64,000 bases of DNA from CAJXMH01 sp964001305 (GTDB lineage Bacteria > Bacteroidota > Bacteroidia > Flavobacteriales_E > Vicingaceae), in NCBI GenBank assembly GCA_964001305.1, contig CAXFAI010000019.1, forward strand, positions 1 to 64,000, read 5' to 3'. Below are positions 42,855 through 52,758 of this stretch, piece after piece. The notes below the pieces were generated by a model. It made no database searches. It had not been told where the DNA came from and worked only from the letters and a program-made list of their open reading frames with translations. Each line of letters opens with the position of its first letter. Position 1 is the stretch's first letter. A program made the translations under genes and the position numbers.

Positions 42855-44420
42855 CTAATCTACATTATCATGTAAAAAAGAATTATTCTGCTTTAAAGAA
42901 GTTTTGTTGTCCTCATCCTCACCAAGCGTATAACGAGACACATTGCTTTCCGAAGAATGAGGTGTATCGTCTAATTTGATATTTCTGCGCTTGTAAGCAG
43001 GCTCTTTTTCCAAGTCATTTATTCCACCCGGGCTTTTTATTTTCAAGCTTAAAGCTTTAAGCTTCATGATACGATCTTGACTTTTTCTAAGTTGCTCTTC
43101 CTCATCTATTTCCCTTTTTGGCAAATCCCTTTCCATACTATCTACAGCAGAGGCTGTATCAATAGCAGAATCTGAGCTTACATTTTCAGGTTCAGAATTA
43201 CTTGGCATAACATCGTCTAAACTATACCTTTTTATCTCACTTGAATCATTTTTAGGCTCTGGCTTCACCTCCTTTCGAATATTAAATTCAAAACTCTTTT
43301 GTGAATCTGTCTTCAAAGTAGGTTCATCGTTTGCTTCATTTGAAACCGGCTTCACCTCTTCTTCAGAGTTATTCAGTGGTTGAGTAATATGTGTTTTCAC
43401 ATCATCATCCAACTTCATAACCTTTTTCTCTGGTTTTCTATCAATAAGTAAATCATCAGGATGAGCCGAACCAAATCCAGTTGCTATAATAGTAACACTG
43501 ATTTTATTTGCTAAGCTTTCGTCAACTCCATTACCCCAAATAATATCTGCTGTATTACCAGCTTCACTTTGTATGTATTCAGTAATCTCATCAATTTCAT
43601 CCATACTTACTTCGTCGTCTCCAGAAGTAATGTTTAACAAAATGTAATTAGCACCCGTTATGTCATTATCATTCAACAATGGAGAAGCAAGTGCTTGACT
43701 TACCGCTTTTGTTGCTCTTTGGTCACCTTCAGCAGCTGCAGATCCCATAATGGCAGTTCCACCGTCTTTCATAACTGTCTTAACATCTTCAAAATCAACG
43801 TTGATATACCCTGCAACAGTAATTATTTCAGCAATTCCTTTTGCTGCAACAGTTAATATATCATCTGCTTTAGAGAAGGCTTCAGAAATTTTCAGATTTC
43901 CGTGCATCTCTCTTAGTTTGTCATTACAAATAATTAGCAAAGTGTCAACACTATCACGCAATTCCGCCAAACCTTCATCAGCTTGAAGCTTTCTTCTTCT
44001 TCCCTCAAATGAAAATGGAATAGTTACAATACCAACGGTTAGAATGCCCATTTCTCTAGCCGTTTGTGCAATTACTGGAGCTGCTCCAGTTCCAGTACCA
44101 CCACCCATTCCGGCAGTAATAAATACCATCTGAGTATTTTTCTCCAACAAATCTTTCAATTCATCGACATTCTCAATAGCGGCATTTTTACCAACTTCAG
44201 GGTTCGAGCCTGCTCCTCTACCTTCGGTTAAGGTTGCACCTAACTGAATTTTATTTGGAATAGGGCTTTGATCTAAAGCTTGTTGATCGGTATTGCAAAT
44301 CACAAAGTCAACCCCAGTAATTCCTTGACGGTACATGTGGTTAACTGCATTACTTCCTCCGCCACCTACTCCGATGACTTTGATAATTGATGATTGATCT
44401 TTGGGCAAATCAAATTTCAT
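42855..44420 (-). CDS. ftsZ: Cell division protein FtsZ
   Basis: FtsZ is the tubulin-like GTPase of the division ring. The 521-residue product has IKVIGVGGGGSNAVNHM, the tubulin signature GGGTGTGAAPVIA and the T7 loop NVDFEDVKTV. A long acidic, disordered linker (about 330-500) follows, and the chain ends NSFLHDNVD, the C-terminal peptide found in Bacteroidota FtsZ in place of the proteobacterial one. The linker makes it longer than Escherichia coli FtsZ (383). It is the last dcw gene, followed by a terminator. Confidence 0.97.
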   Translation of the reverse strand: MKFDLPKDQSSIIKVIGVGGGGSNAVNHMYRQGITGVDFVICNTDQQALDQSPIPNKIQLGATLTEGRGAGSNPEVGKNAAIENVDELKDLLEKNTQMVFITAGMGGGTGTGAAPVIAQTAREMGILTVGIVTIPFSFEGRRRKLQADEGLAELRDSVDTLLIICNDKLREMHGNLKISEAFSKADDILTVAAKGIAEIITVAGYINVDFEDVKTVMKDGGTAIMGSAAAEGDQRATKAVSQALASPLLNDNDITGANYILLNITSGDDEVSMDEIDEITEYIQSEAGNTADIIWGNGVDESLANKISVTIIATGFGSAHPDDLLIDRKPEKKVMKLDDDVKTHITQPLNNSEEEVKPVSNEANDEPTLKTDSQKSFEFNIRKEVKPEPKNDSSEIKRYSLDDVMPSNSEPENVSSDSAIDTASAVDSMERDLPKREIDEEEQLRKSQDRIMKLKALSLKIKSPGGINDLEKEPAYKRRNIKLDDTPHSSESNVSRYTLGEDEDNKTSLKQNNSFLHDNVD

Positions 44421-44458
44421 AATGTTGAATTTTATATTTTATCGCGCTTTTTATTTAC

Positions 44459-45751
44459 TTATTGTTCGTCGTCTTCAAAAAATTCTTTCCCTTTCTTAAG
44501 CATGGTTTGCAAGAAACCACCCTTTGTTTTCTCCCCTTGTCTTAATTGAATCGAATCTTTTTCTTGTTCTTTTATCTGTCCCTTTTGTCTATTCAGTTTT
44601 TCAAATCCTTTTAAAATCAAACCAACTCCTGTAGCATACATAGGCGAAGTAATTTCTTCAGGATTCCCTTTAGCCAAATACTCATTTGGATAACCAATGC
44701 GTGTATCCATGCCAGTTACATATTCAAACAATTGTCCAATGTGTTTCATTTGAGATCCACCACCAGTTATTACCATGCCAGCTATCAGTTTGCTCTCATA
44801 GCCAGAATTCTTAATTTCATAGTAGATATGCTCAATAATCTCTTCTAATCGTGCTTGAATAATGTGTGATAAATTCTTGATAGAAATCTCTTTCGGCTCT
44901 CTTCCTCTTAAACCTGGAATAGAAACAATTTCATTTTCTTGACTTTCATTTGCCAATGCTGAACCAAACTTCACTTTCAATAATTCAGCTTGATTTTTAA
45001 TGATACTGCAACCCTCTTTGATATCCTCAGTAATTACATTTCCTCCAAAAGGAATAACGGCGGTATGACGAATGATACCATCTTGGAAAATGGCTACATC
45101 TGTAGTACCACCACCAATATCCACGAGAACTACACCCGCTTCTTTCTCCTCTTCACTCAATACAGAAGCAGATGAAGCTATTGGCTCTAAAATCAAGTCT
45201 TGAACTTCTAAATCGGCTTTATGCACACATTTATGGATATTCTTAGCCGCTGCAACTTGACCTGTTATGATATGGAAATTTGCTTCTAGGCGAATTCCGC
45301 TCATTCCCACAGGGTCTTTAATTCCCTGCTCATTATCAACGATAAATTCTTGAGGAAGAACATCAATAATTTCTTCACCTGGCAAAGTAACTAGCTTAAA
45401 CATGTCATTGATTAGCAAATCAATATCTTCTTGTGATATCTCATCATCTAAGCTATTTCTTACACGAACCCCTCTATGTTGCAAGCTTTTAATGTGCTGA
45501 CCAGCAATACCCACATTAACAATACGGATATCTACCCCTGATTTATTTTCAGCTTCAGCAACCGCATCTTTAATTGATTGTACGGTTTTTTCAATATTGG
45601 CAACCACTCCACGAGTAACACCAAGCGACTCTGAACGACCCATTCCTAGTACTTCAAGCTTTCCATGCTCGTTTTTACGACCAACCATGGCCACAATTTT
45701 TGTGGTACCAATATCGAGTCCTACTACTATGTCATCTAATGATTCGTCCAT
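44459..45751 (-). CDS. ftsA: Cell division protein FtsA
   Basis: FtsA is the actin-like ATPase that tethers FtsZ to the membrane. The 430-residue product has the phosphate loops VVGLDIGTTKIVAM and VVLVDIGGGTTDVAIF and the adenosine motif GMVITGGGSQMK. It ends with a basic C-terminal part (GGFLQTMLKKGKEFFEDDEQ) that may form the membrane-binding helix. I chose the ATG at 45751, one base after the ftsQ stop; 12 upstream in-frame codons overlap ftsQ. Confidence 0.95.
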   Translation of the reverse strand: MDESLDDIVVGLDIGTTKIVAMVGRKNEHGKLEVLGMGRSESLGVTRGVVANIEKTVQSIKDAVAEAENKSGVDIRIVNVGIAGQHIKSLQHRGVRVRNSLDDEISQEDIDLLINDMFKLVTLPGEEIIDVLPQEFIVDNEQGIKDPVGMSGIRLEANFHIITGQVAAAKNIHKCVHKADLEVQDLILEPIASSASVLSEEEKEAGVVLVDIGGGTTDVAIFQDGIIRHTAVIPFGGNVITEDIKEGCSIIKNQAELLKVKFGSALANESQENEIVSIPGLRGREPKEISIKNLSHIIQARLEEIIEHIYYEIKNSGYESKLIAGMVITGGGSQMKHIGQLFEYVTGMDTRIGYPNEYLAKGNPEEITSPMYATGVGLILKGFEKLNRQKGQIKEQEKDSIQLRQGEKTKGGFLQTMLKKGKEFFEDDEQ

Positions 45752-45752
45752 G

Positions 45753-46544
45753 TTAATAACGTTTGGTGCAAACCACTTGGTTCGCATATTTTAAGTTGAT
45801 AATGCTGTATTCATTCCATCCAGTTTTGCTTAAGCCTTTATGATAGAAGATTTTAAGCTTATTGAACTTTTTATGAATATCTACATCATCTCCAAATACA
45901 ATTCTATGATTTCCAACCCTTGGAATCAATTCAATCTCAGAATCTTTATTAACATAGAGCTGTTCAATCTGAGCCTTCCAGAATTCATCTTTTCGAATGT
46001 ATTCTGCCAAGTTGAAAATTTCATCAATCATCGAATGACTTTTAAGGCTATCAGGAATTTGATGGGCATTTAAGTTGGACATTCGTACAAACTCATCTGT
46101 AATAAACCCATTAGCAATCATAACACGAGCTGTATATTTTTTTGAAGTTGGCATAAAACGACCAGTACTATCAATGTAATAGCTGTTTCCACGCTGGGTA
46201 AATACTCTAACTATTGGAGTTCTTTGTTCTACTTCAATAACTAGTTTACCATCTATGGTTTTAAAAACTTCCGTATTCGAAACCGAAGGATGATTATTTA
46301 ATTTATGCTCTAATGCTTCCGTAGTAATACCTTCTAGTGAACTTCCTAAGACAGAGTCCGCTTCATGATAGACCATTGCATAAATATCTTCTTTCTCTAA
46401 AAAGAAGTTTCCATTACTTCGATCTATTCGAATCTCAATATCATTACAAAGCATTTGACTTTGCTTACTACCAACAAAACCAAGTAAGAAAAAACAGGCT
46501 ACTACGATAAGCACCCACAAACCAATATTTAGGTATTTATTCAT
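45753..46544 (-). CDS. ftsQ: Cell division protein FtsQ
   Basis: FtsQ is the bitopic divisome scaffold. The 263-residue product has a short cytoplasmic start, one membrane helix (about 7-24, IGLWVLIVVACFFLLGFV), a POTRA-like segment (ITTEALEHKLNNHPSVSNTEVFKTIDGKLVIEVEQRTPIVRV) and the FtsQ/DivIB core. Its ATG overlaps the murC stop by four bases. Position between murC and ftsA supports the call. Confidence 0.88.
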   Translation of the reverse strand: MNKYLNIGLWVLIVVACFFLLGFVGSKQSQMLCNDIEIRIDRSNGNFFLEKEDIYAMVYHEADSVLGSSLEGITTEALEHKLNNHPSVSNTEVFKTIDGKLVIEVEQRTPIVRVFTQRGNSYYIDSTGRFMPTSKKYTARVMIANGFITDEFVRMSNLNAHQIPDSLKSHSMIDEIFNLAEYIRKDEFWKAQIEQLYVNKDSEIELIPRVGNHRIVFGDDVDIHKKFNKLKIFYHKGLSKTGWNEYSIINLKYANQVVCTKRY

Positions 46545-47908
46545 AGCTCATAATGATTTATGATGGGTTCAATCAGGGTATCTATATCTCCGGCACCAAT
46601 GGTCAACAAAAGCTCAACATCTATTCCCTCTAAATGCTTCATTAATTGTGCTTTCTGCAGCACATACACATTCTTTTTATCTATTTGCTTGGCAAGCCAT
46701 CGAGAATCTATTCCCTCAATGGGCTCTTCCCTAGCGGGATATAACTCTAATAAAATCACTTCATCTGCCAATGCCAATTCTTTGGCAAAATCAGCTCCAA
46801 AGTCTCTAGTGCGAGAATATAAATGAGGCTGAAAAACTGCAGTAATCTTTTTATCTGGATACAATTGCTTTACAGAACTCAGCAAGGCTTTAATCTCCTG
46901 AGGGTGATGTGCATAATCATCGATATACACAAAGTCGGAACGTTTCAAGTGAACATCGAAACGTCTTTTCACTCCTCGAAATTTAGCAATAGCATTTTTT
47001 GCCAATTCAGGTTCAACGCCTAAATCAATAGCCAGTCCAATGGCTACAGATGCATTTTCCACATTATGCAAACCCGGTAAACCACATTGCACTTTATCTA
47101 AAAGTGTATCTCCACATTTCAAGTCAAATAGAAAGTTTCCGTTGGCAACTTCTAAGTTTTTCACTTCAATATCACGACCATTTTCTCCATACAATTTCAC
47201 ATTTAAACTAGGTGGTAAGTTTAAGGCCTCAAGGTGTTGCACTTTAGTGTACAAAACACCTTCACTTGAAATTTGCTGACAAAAGGTACGGTATGTTTTT
47301 GTTAATTCTTCCGCCTCTTCATAAATATCCAAATGATCAGCATCTATTGAAGTAACTACAGCAATTTCAGGAAACAATTGTAAAAAAGACCGATCATATT
47401 CATCAGCTTCTGTAACCATAAATTCTGCTTCCTCATAGAGCAGTAAATTGGTTCTAAAGTCATGAGAAATTCCACCTAAAAAAGCATTGATTTTTATTCC
47501 TGCATCATGTAAAATAAATGCTATCATAGAAGAGACTGTTGTCTTCCCATGAGTTCCAGCAACAGCAATTGTTTTTAAATCTTTGCTGAGCAAACCTAAT
47601 ACCTGTGCTCTTTTATGACAGACGAATCCTTCTTCTTGAAAATAGTTTAATATCGGATTTGAAGAAGCAATTGCTGGTGTATAAATCACCATGGTATTTT
47701 CTTTTTCACGACAGGTGAATGGAATTGCATCTGCTTCTAATATATAATTCACTGAAATTCCTTCAGCTTGCAATCTCCTGCTTAAATCCGTGATAGAACG
47801 ATCGTAGCCAAACACATTTTTTCCAATTTGATTGAAATAACGAGCCAAGGCACTCATTCCAATTCCACCTATCCCAATAAAGTATATGTTTTCTTCTTTG
47901 ATACTCAC
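46541..47908 (-). CDS. murC: UDP-N-acetylmuramate--L-alanine ligase
   Basis: MurC adds L-alanine to UDP-MurNAc. The 455-residue product has the N-terminal YFIGIGGIGMSALARYFNQ, the ATP loop AVAGTHGKTTVSSM, EADEYDRSFLQLFPEIAVVTSIDADHLDIY and the C-terminal DDYAHHPQEIKALL, all diagnostic of MurC. It is followed by ftsQ with a four-base overlap. Confidence 0.96.
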   Translation of the reverse strand: MSIKEENIYFIGIGGIGMSALARYFNQIGKNVFGYDRSITDLSRRLQAEGISVNYILEADAIPFTCREKENTMVIYTPAIASSNPILNYFQEEGFVCHKRAQVLGLLSKDLKTIAVAGTHGKTTVSSMIAFILHDAGIKINAFLGGISHDFRTNLLLYEEAEFMVTEADEYDRSFLQLFPEIAVVTSIDADHLDIYEEAEELTKTYRTFCQQISSEGVLYTKVQHLEALNLPPSLNVKLYGENGRDIEVKNLEVANGNFLFDLKCGDTLLDKVQCGLPGLHNVENASVAIGLAIDLGVEPELAKNAIAKFRGVKRRFDVHLKRSDFVYIDDYAHHPQEIKALLSSVKQLYPDKKITAVFQPHLYSRTRDFGADFAKELALADEVILLELYPAREEPIEGIDSRWLAKQIDKKNVYVLQKAQLMKHLEGIDVELLLTIGAGDIDTLIEPIINHYEL

Positions 47909-47919
47909 TTCGTTCTAAT

Positions 47920-49017
47920 TCATTCGATTAATTTCAGTGCTTCTGAAGCAATTAAATCAGCAGCATCATGATAGCCTAAAGGGGCCATTTGAGCACTCAT
48001 TTTCTGCAATTCCGCCTCATTGTTGATTAAGGCTAAGACTTCATCTGCTAGCTTCTCTCTCACCAATTCATCTTTCACCAATTTTGCTGCTTGCCGATTT
48101 ACCAAAACCATTGCATTTTTGGTTTGGTGATCTTCCGCTGCAGACGGTAATGGAACAAATAGGCTAGGTTTTTTAACCAAACACAATTCCGAAACAGCAA
48201 TTGCTCCTGCTCTGGAAACAACCATATCTGCCGCAGCATAGGCTAAATCCATGCGTTTAATAAAATCCTGTACCTTCACCCAATCTTCCTTTCCTTTAGC
48301 TTGTTCAATTGCCTTTTGGTGATACAATTTACCAGTTTGCCATATCAGCTGAAAGCCTTCTTTCTCCCATTTATCTAATGCATTACCAACACCTTCGTTT
48401 ATTGACCAAGCGCCTAGGCTACCGCCAACTATCAAAAGAGTTTTCTTTGTAGAATCTAATTGAAAAAATTCCCTTGCACGATCTTCTTTGCCGTCCAACT
48501 TCACCATTTCAGACCTTACTGGATTTCCGGTCAGTATAATTCGCTCTTTTGGAAAAAACTTTTCCATCCCTTCATAGGCTACGCAAATCCGCTTAGCCTT
48601 TTTTCCTAGAATTTTATTAGTTAAACCAGCAAATGAATTCTGCTCTTGGAGCAAAGTTGGCACCCCAGCTTTACTAGCAGCCTTTAACAATGGTCCACTC
48701 GCATAACCACCTACACCAATTGCAATATCAGGCTTAAACTCCTTTACCAGGCGCTTAGCCATTCGCATGCTTTTCAATAGCTTTAAAGGAACCTTCAAAT
48801 TTTTAAGTGTGAGACTTCTTTGAATTCCCATAATTGGCAAGCCAACAATTTTGTAGCCTGCTTCGGGAACCTTTTCCATTTCCATCTTACCTTCTGCACC
48901 TACAAACAAAAATTCAGAATCTGGGCGTTGTTTTTTAATTGCGTTGGCAATGGCTATAGCAGGAAATATATGACCTCCTGTTCCACCACCACTTATCATA
49001 ACCTTGAGCTTAGCCAT
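47920..49017 (-). CDS. murG: Lipid II synthase MurG
   Basis: MurG transfers GlcNAc from UDP-GlcNAc to lipid I on the inner face of the membrane. The 365-residue product has the N-terminal ISGGGTGGHIFPAIAIA loop, the GVGGYASGPLL and LLQEQNSFAGLTNK motifs, and the C-terminal donor site VVSRAGAIAVSELCLVKKPSLFVPLPSAAEDHQTKNA. Its start overlaps the ftsW end by eight bases. Confidence 0.96.
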   Translation of the reverse strand: MAKLKVMISGGGTGGHIFPAIAIANAIKKQRPDSEFLFVGAEGKMEMEKVPEAGYKIVGLPIMGIQRSLTLKNLKVPLKLLKSMRMAKRLVKEFKPDIAIGVGGYASGPLLKAASKAGVPTLLQEQNSFAGLTNKILGKKAKRICVAYEGMEKFFPKERIILTGNPVRSEMVKLDGKEDRAREFFQLDSTKKTLLIVGGSLGAWSINEGVGNALDKWEKEGFQLIWQTGKLYHQKAIEQAKGKEDWVKVQDFIKRMDLAYAAADMVVSRAGAIAVSELCLVKKPSLFVPLPSAAEDHQTKNAMVLVNRQAAKLVKDELVREKLADEVLALINNEAELQKMSAQMAPLGYHDAADLIASEALKLIE

Positions 49018-50155
49018 TGACTACCTCCTTTTCTATGTGTTCGGTTTGCCTACTTACACTAAGAATAATACCCAAAGCCAGACATGTAAACCAAATTGAA
49101 GTTCCCCCCATACTAACCATAGGCAATGGTTGACCTGTAACGGGAAATAGGTTTACAGCAACAGCCATATTAATCATGGCCTGAAAGACCAGACTAAAAG
49201 CCAAACCGATGGCCAAAAGCGACCCAAATGTTCGAGGCGCCTTTTTAGCAATGATAATTCCTCGATAAAGTAAAATAAGATAGAGTAATAGAATAACCAA
49301 GCCTCCTAATACACCATATTCTTCTATAACAGTGGCAAAAATAAAATCGGAATATGGCTGTGGAAGAAAGTTTCTTTGCGTGCTTCTTCCAGGTCCTTTA
49401 CCAACAATTCCTCCAGTGGCTATGGCAATTTTAGACTGCTCAACTTGGTAATTTCCTTGAGCATCTCCTTCTATAAAATTTTCAACCCTGGCCTTCCAAG
49501 TTCCAACACGACCGGTGTAATCCGAATTGATTACTATAGCTATAAAAATTCCAAAGCAAACCACCCCAATACTTATCAAAGAAATGATGTAAGCTAAATT
49601 TATTCGTCCAATAAACATGAGTACCAAAGAAGTAGTAAAAAGCATTGCCGCTGTAGAAAAGTTAGCAGGCAGAATCAAACCACATATAATCAGTACAGGT
49701 ATCATTATTGGCACAAAAGCTTGGTTAAAGTCTTTTATATTTTCCTGCCTTCTAGAAAGCATTCTTGCCAGAAACATGATTAGCGCAAGCTTGGCTAAAT
49801 CTGACGTTTGAAAGGATTGATTAATCACAGGAATAACTAACCAACGACTTGCATTATTGATACTGGTACCGGTTAAGAGCGTAAATAACAGCAGTGGAAT
49901 TGCTAGAAATAGAAAAATTTGGGCAATTCGTGAATAGTACTTATAGTTTAACTTATGCGCAAAATACATGATTGCAAAGCCAATACCCAATATTACTGCG
50001 TGTTTGATAAGGTAGTATTCGGTATTTCCGCCTTGATATTTATAGGCAAGCGTAACAATAGAACTGTAAACAACCAATACAGAAAATATTGCCAGCAAAA
50101 GAGAAACCGCCCATATAACACGGTCGCCTTTAATGTATTTATAAACTATCTGCAT
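49010..50155 (-). CDS. ftsW: Peptidoglycan polymerase FtsW (SEDS family)
   Basis: FtsW is the septal glycosyltransferase that polymerises lipid II with its partner FtsI. The 381-residue product has about ten membrane helices, the early NYKYYSRIAQIFLF region, SRWLVIPVINQSFQTSDLAKLALIMFLAR, and the late ATGGIVGKGPGRSTQRNFLPQPYSDFIFATVIEEYGVLGG, which is characteristic of SEDS proteins. Its place between murD and murG in a dcw cluster identifies it as FtsW rather than RodA. Confidence 0.93.
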   Translation of the reverse strand: MQIVYKYIKGDRVIWAVSLLLAIFSVLVVYSSIVTLAYKYQGGNTEYYLIKHAVILGIGFAIMYFAHKLNYKYYSRIAQIFLFLAIPLLLFTLLTGTSINNASRWLVIPVINQSFQTSDLAKLALIMFLARMLSRRQENIKDFNQAFVPIMIPVLIICGLILPANFSTAAMLFTTSLVLMFIGRINLAYIISLISIGVVCFGIFIAIVINSDYTGRVGTWKARVENFIEGDAQGNYQVEQSKIAIATGGIVGKGPGRSTQRNFLPQPYSDFIFATVIEEYGVLGGLVILLLYLILLYRGIIIAKKAPRTFGSLLAIGLAFSLVFQAMINMAVAVNLFPVTGQPLPMVSMGGTSIWFTCLALGIILSVSRQTEHIEKEVVNG

Positions 50156-50159
50156 AGAA

Positions 50160-51500
50160 TTAAAGCGCTCTTACTGCACTTTTAAATTGATGTCCTCGAT
50201 CTTCATAGTTCTCAAATAAATCGAAGCTCGCACAAGCGGGTGATAGCAAAACGGCATCACCTTTTGCACCAATTTCATAAGCTTTTGTTACTGCTTCTTT
50301 TGCAGAATGTGCCTCTTCTATAATTTGAATATCATCTTTAAAAGCATCAATTATTTTGGCATTATCTGTTCCTAAACAAATGATGGCTTTCACTTTATCT
50401 TTTACAAGCTCTGCTAATTCACCGTAGTCATTTCCTTTATCTACACCACCAACAATCCAAATGGTTGGTTTTGCCATGCTCTCCAAAGCATACCAAGTAC
50501 TGTTTACATTGGTAGCCTTCGAGTCGTTAATAAACTCAATACCATGTATACTTGCTACCTTTTCCAAACGATGCTCTACGTTCTGAAAATCAGAAAGTGA
50601 TTCACGGATTAATTCTTTTCGTAGGTCTAAAACTCTACCTGCAATTCCAGATGCCATGGAATTGTACAAATTGTGTTTGCCTTGTAGGGCTAAATCATGT
50701 ATTGACATAATAAAATGGTTGTTATTTATATGGATATTTAAATTTTCATTTTCTTCAAATGCTCCTTCTGAGAGCACTTTTTTTATGCTAAATGGAATGG
50801 GGTTCGCTTGGTTCGGATTTCTTCGTATAGCTTCTTCTAGCACTTTATCATCTGCGCAATAGATAAATACATCACCAGCTTTAGCATTTGCAGCAACTTG
50901 AAGCTTAGCATCTGCGTACTTTTCTAAGCTATATTCATATCGGTCTAAATGATCTGGGGTGATATTTAAAACCATGCTGATTTTAGCTCTAAAATCTTTG
51001 ATGTTATCCAGTTGAAAGCTGCTCACTTCAAGCACATACCAATCAGCAGAACTAGTAGCAACTGAAAGCGCAAAACTGTCTCCAACATTTCCTACAAGCT
51101 GAACATTAAGCTCTGCTTTTTTCAGCATGTGATAAACCCAACTTGCAGTTGTCGTTTTCCCGTTGCTTCCTGTAATTGCAATAATTTCACCTTGACAATA
51201 GCGATACGCAAATTCAATCTCTGAAATCACATTTATTCCAGTTTTCTCAGCTTGCTGAATCAATTCGATATGATTCGGAATACCAGGGCTTTTTACAATT
51301 TCTTCACAAGCTAAAATTCGACTCCGATTGTGACCATTCTCTTCCCATTCAATGGCATAATTTGTAAGAACCTCCTTGTATTTTGCTTTGATACTTCCTG
51401 CATCAGAAACGAAGGGCACAAGACCCTCTTTTTTAGCTAAAACAGCCGCTCCTACTCCACTTTCTCCTCCTCCAAGTATGGCTATTTCAGTACTTGCCAT
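50160..51500 (-). CDS. murD: UDP-N-acetylmuramoylalanine--D-glutamate ligase
   Basis: MurD adds D-glutamate to UDP-MurNAc-L-Ala. The 446-residue product has IAILGGGESGVGAAVLAKKEG, the ATP loop AITGSNGKTTTASWVY, LNITPDHLDRY and the late LLSPACASFDLFENYEDRGHQFK, which is specific for MurD. It ends five bases before ftsW. Confidence 0.96.
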   Translation of the reverse strand: MASTEIAILGGGESGVGAAVLAKKEGLVPFVSDAGSIKAKYKEVLTNYAIEWEENGHNRSRILACEEIVKSPGIPNHIELIQQAEKTGINVISEIEFAYRYCQGEIIAITGSNGKTTTASWVYHMLKKAELNVQLVGNVGDSFALSVATSSADWYVLEVSSFQLDNIKDFRAKISMVLNITPDHLDRYEYSLEKYADAKLQVAANAKAGDVFIYCADDKVLEEAIRRNPNQANPIPFSIKKVLSEGAFEENENLNIHINNNHFIMSIHDLALQGKHNLYNSMASGIAGRVLDLRKELIRESLSDFQNVEHRLEKVASIHGIEFINDSKATNVNSTWYALESMAKPTIWIVGGVDKGNDYGELAELVKDKVKAIICLGTDNAKIIDAFKDDIQIIEEAHSAKEAVTKAYEIGAKGDAVLLSPACASFDLFENYEDRGHQFKSAVRAL

Positions 51501-51503
51501 TTT

Positions 51504-52751
51504 CTATCTAAGCTTTAAGGTTACTATGGTAAGAATGGCAAGCATGACACCTACAATCCAAAAACGAGAAACGATTTTAGATTCATGATATCCTTTCTTT
51601 TGATAATGATGATGCAGTGGGGCCATCAAAAACACACGCCTTCCTTCACCAAACTTCTTTTTGGTGTATTTGAAATAAGCCACTTGAATCATCACTGATA
51701 AATTCTCTACTAAAAAAACCCCACAGAATACTGGAATGAGCAACTCCTTTCGAATTGCGAATGAGAAAACCGCTATGATACCACCCAGAGCAAGACTACC
51801 GGTATCGCCCATAAATACTTGCGCGGGGTATGAGTTATACCATAGAAAACCTACACATGCACCCACAAAGGCACCGATATATACCACCAATTCTCCAGAA
51901 TTTGGAATGTACATTATATTTAAGTAATCGGAAAAGATGGTATTACCAGAGACGTAGGCAAAAACAGCGAGAGTTACTCCAATAATGGCCGAAGTTCCAG
52001 TTGCAAGTCCATCTAAACCATCTGTCATGTTTGCTCCATTAGAAACAGCGGTAGTAATAAATATTACAACAGGAATAAAAATCAACCAAGCCCAATCCAA
52101 GGCATTTTCACAACACCAATCAATCAGCTTTCCATAGTTAAATTCATTGTTTTTTACAAAGGGAATAGTAGTCACCATAGACTTGCTTTCTTCCCACTTA
52201 AAGTTTCCAGCTTTTTCTTGCTCACTTAATTCATCACTCAGTTCTATAACTTGAGATTCTGTTAATGGGATTTTGTTTTTAACGGTTACTCCATCATTGA
52301 AATACAAAACGGCACCTACAAATAAGCCAACAATGATTTGTCCAATTACCTTGAACTTACCGGCTAATCCTTTTTTATTTTTCTTAAAAACTTTGATATA
52401 ATCATCAATAAAACCAATCAAGCCTAACAACACAGTAGAAACTAGCATCAAAATGATGTATATGTTATCGAGCTTAGCAAATAACAAAGTGGGAATTAAA
52501 ATAGAAGCTAAAATGATAAGGCCACCCATAGTTGGAGTACCTTGCTTGGCCTTTTGTCCTTCTAAACCTAAATCACGAACAGTTTCACCAACTTGCTGCT
52601 TTTGCAATAAATTGATGATTCGTTTTCCGAACACCATTGAGATTAAAAGAGAGACAATAACTGAAGCTGCAGTACGAAATGTGATGTACTGAAACACTCC
52701 TGCTCCTGGAAAATCTAATTGGTTTAAATAATCGAATAAATGATAAAGCAT
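51504..52751 (-). CDS. mraY: Phospho-N-acetylmuramoyl-pentapeptide transferase
   Basis: MraY makes lipid I from UDP-MurNAc-pentapeptide and undecaprenyl phosphate. The 415-residue product has about ten membrane helices and the motifs GTPTMGG, LIGFIDDYIKVFKKNKKGL, NLAxTDGLDGLA-type NGANMTDGLDGLA and MAPLHHHYQKKG. An insert of about 50 polar residues between helices (LTESQVIELSDELSEQEKAGN) makes it longer than Escherichia coli MraY (360), common in Bacteroidota. Confidence 0.95.
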   Translation of the reverse strand: MLYHLFDYLNQLDFPGAGVFQYITFRTAASVIVSLLISMVFGKRIINLLQKQQVGETVRDLGLEGQKAKQGTPTMGGLIILASILIPTLLFAKLDNIYIILMLVSTVLLGLIGFIDDYIKVFKKNKKGLAGKFKVIGQIIVGLFVGAVLYFNDGVTVKNKIPLTESQVIELSDELSEQEKAGNFKWEESKSMVTTIPFVKNNEFNYGKLIDWCCENALDWAWLIFIPVVIFITTAVSNGANMTDGLDGLATGTSAIIGVTLAVFAYVSGNTIFSDYLNIMYIPNSGELVVYIGAFVGACVGFLWYNSYPAQVFMGDTGSLALGGIIAVFSFAIRKELLIPVFCGVFLVENLSVMIQVAYFKYTKKKFGEGRRVFLMAPLHHHYQKKGYHESKIVSRFWIVGVMLAILTIVTLKLR

Positions 52752-52758
52752 ACTGTGA

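Noticed and set aside
44195..44220. GGTTCGAGCC, resembling a tRNA T-loop
   Set aside because: It is inside ftsZ coding sequence, and no cloverleaf arms can be drawn around it.
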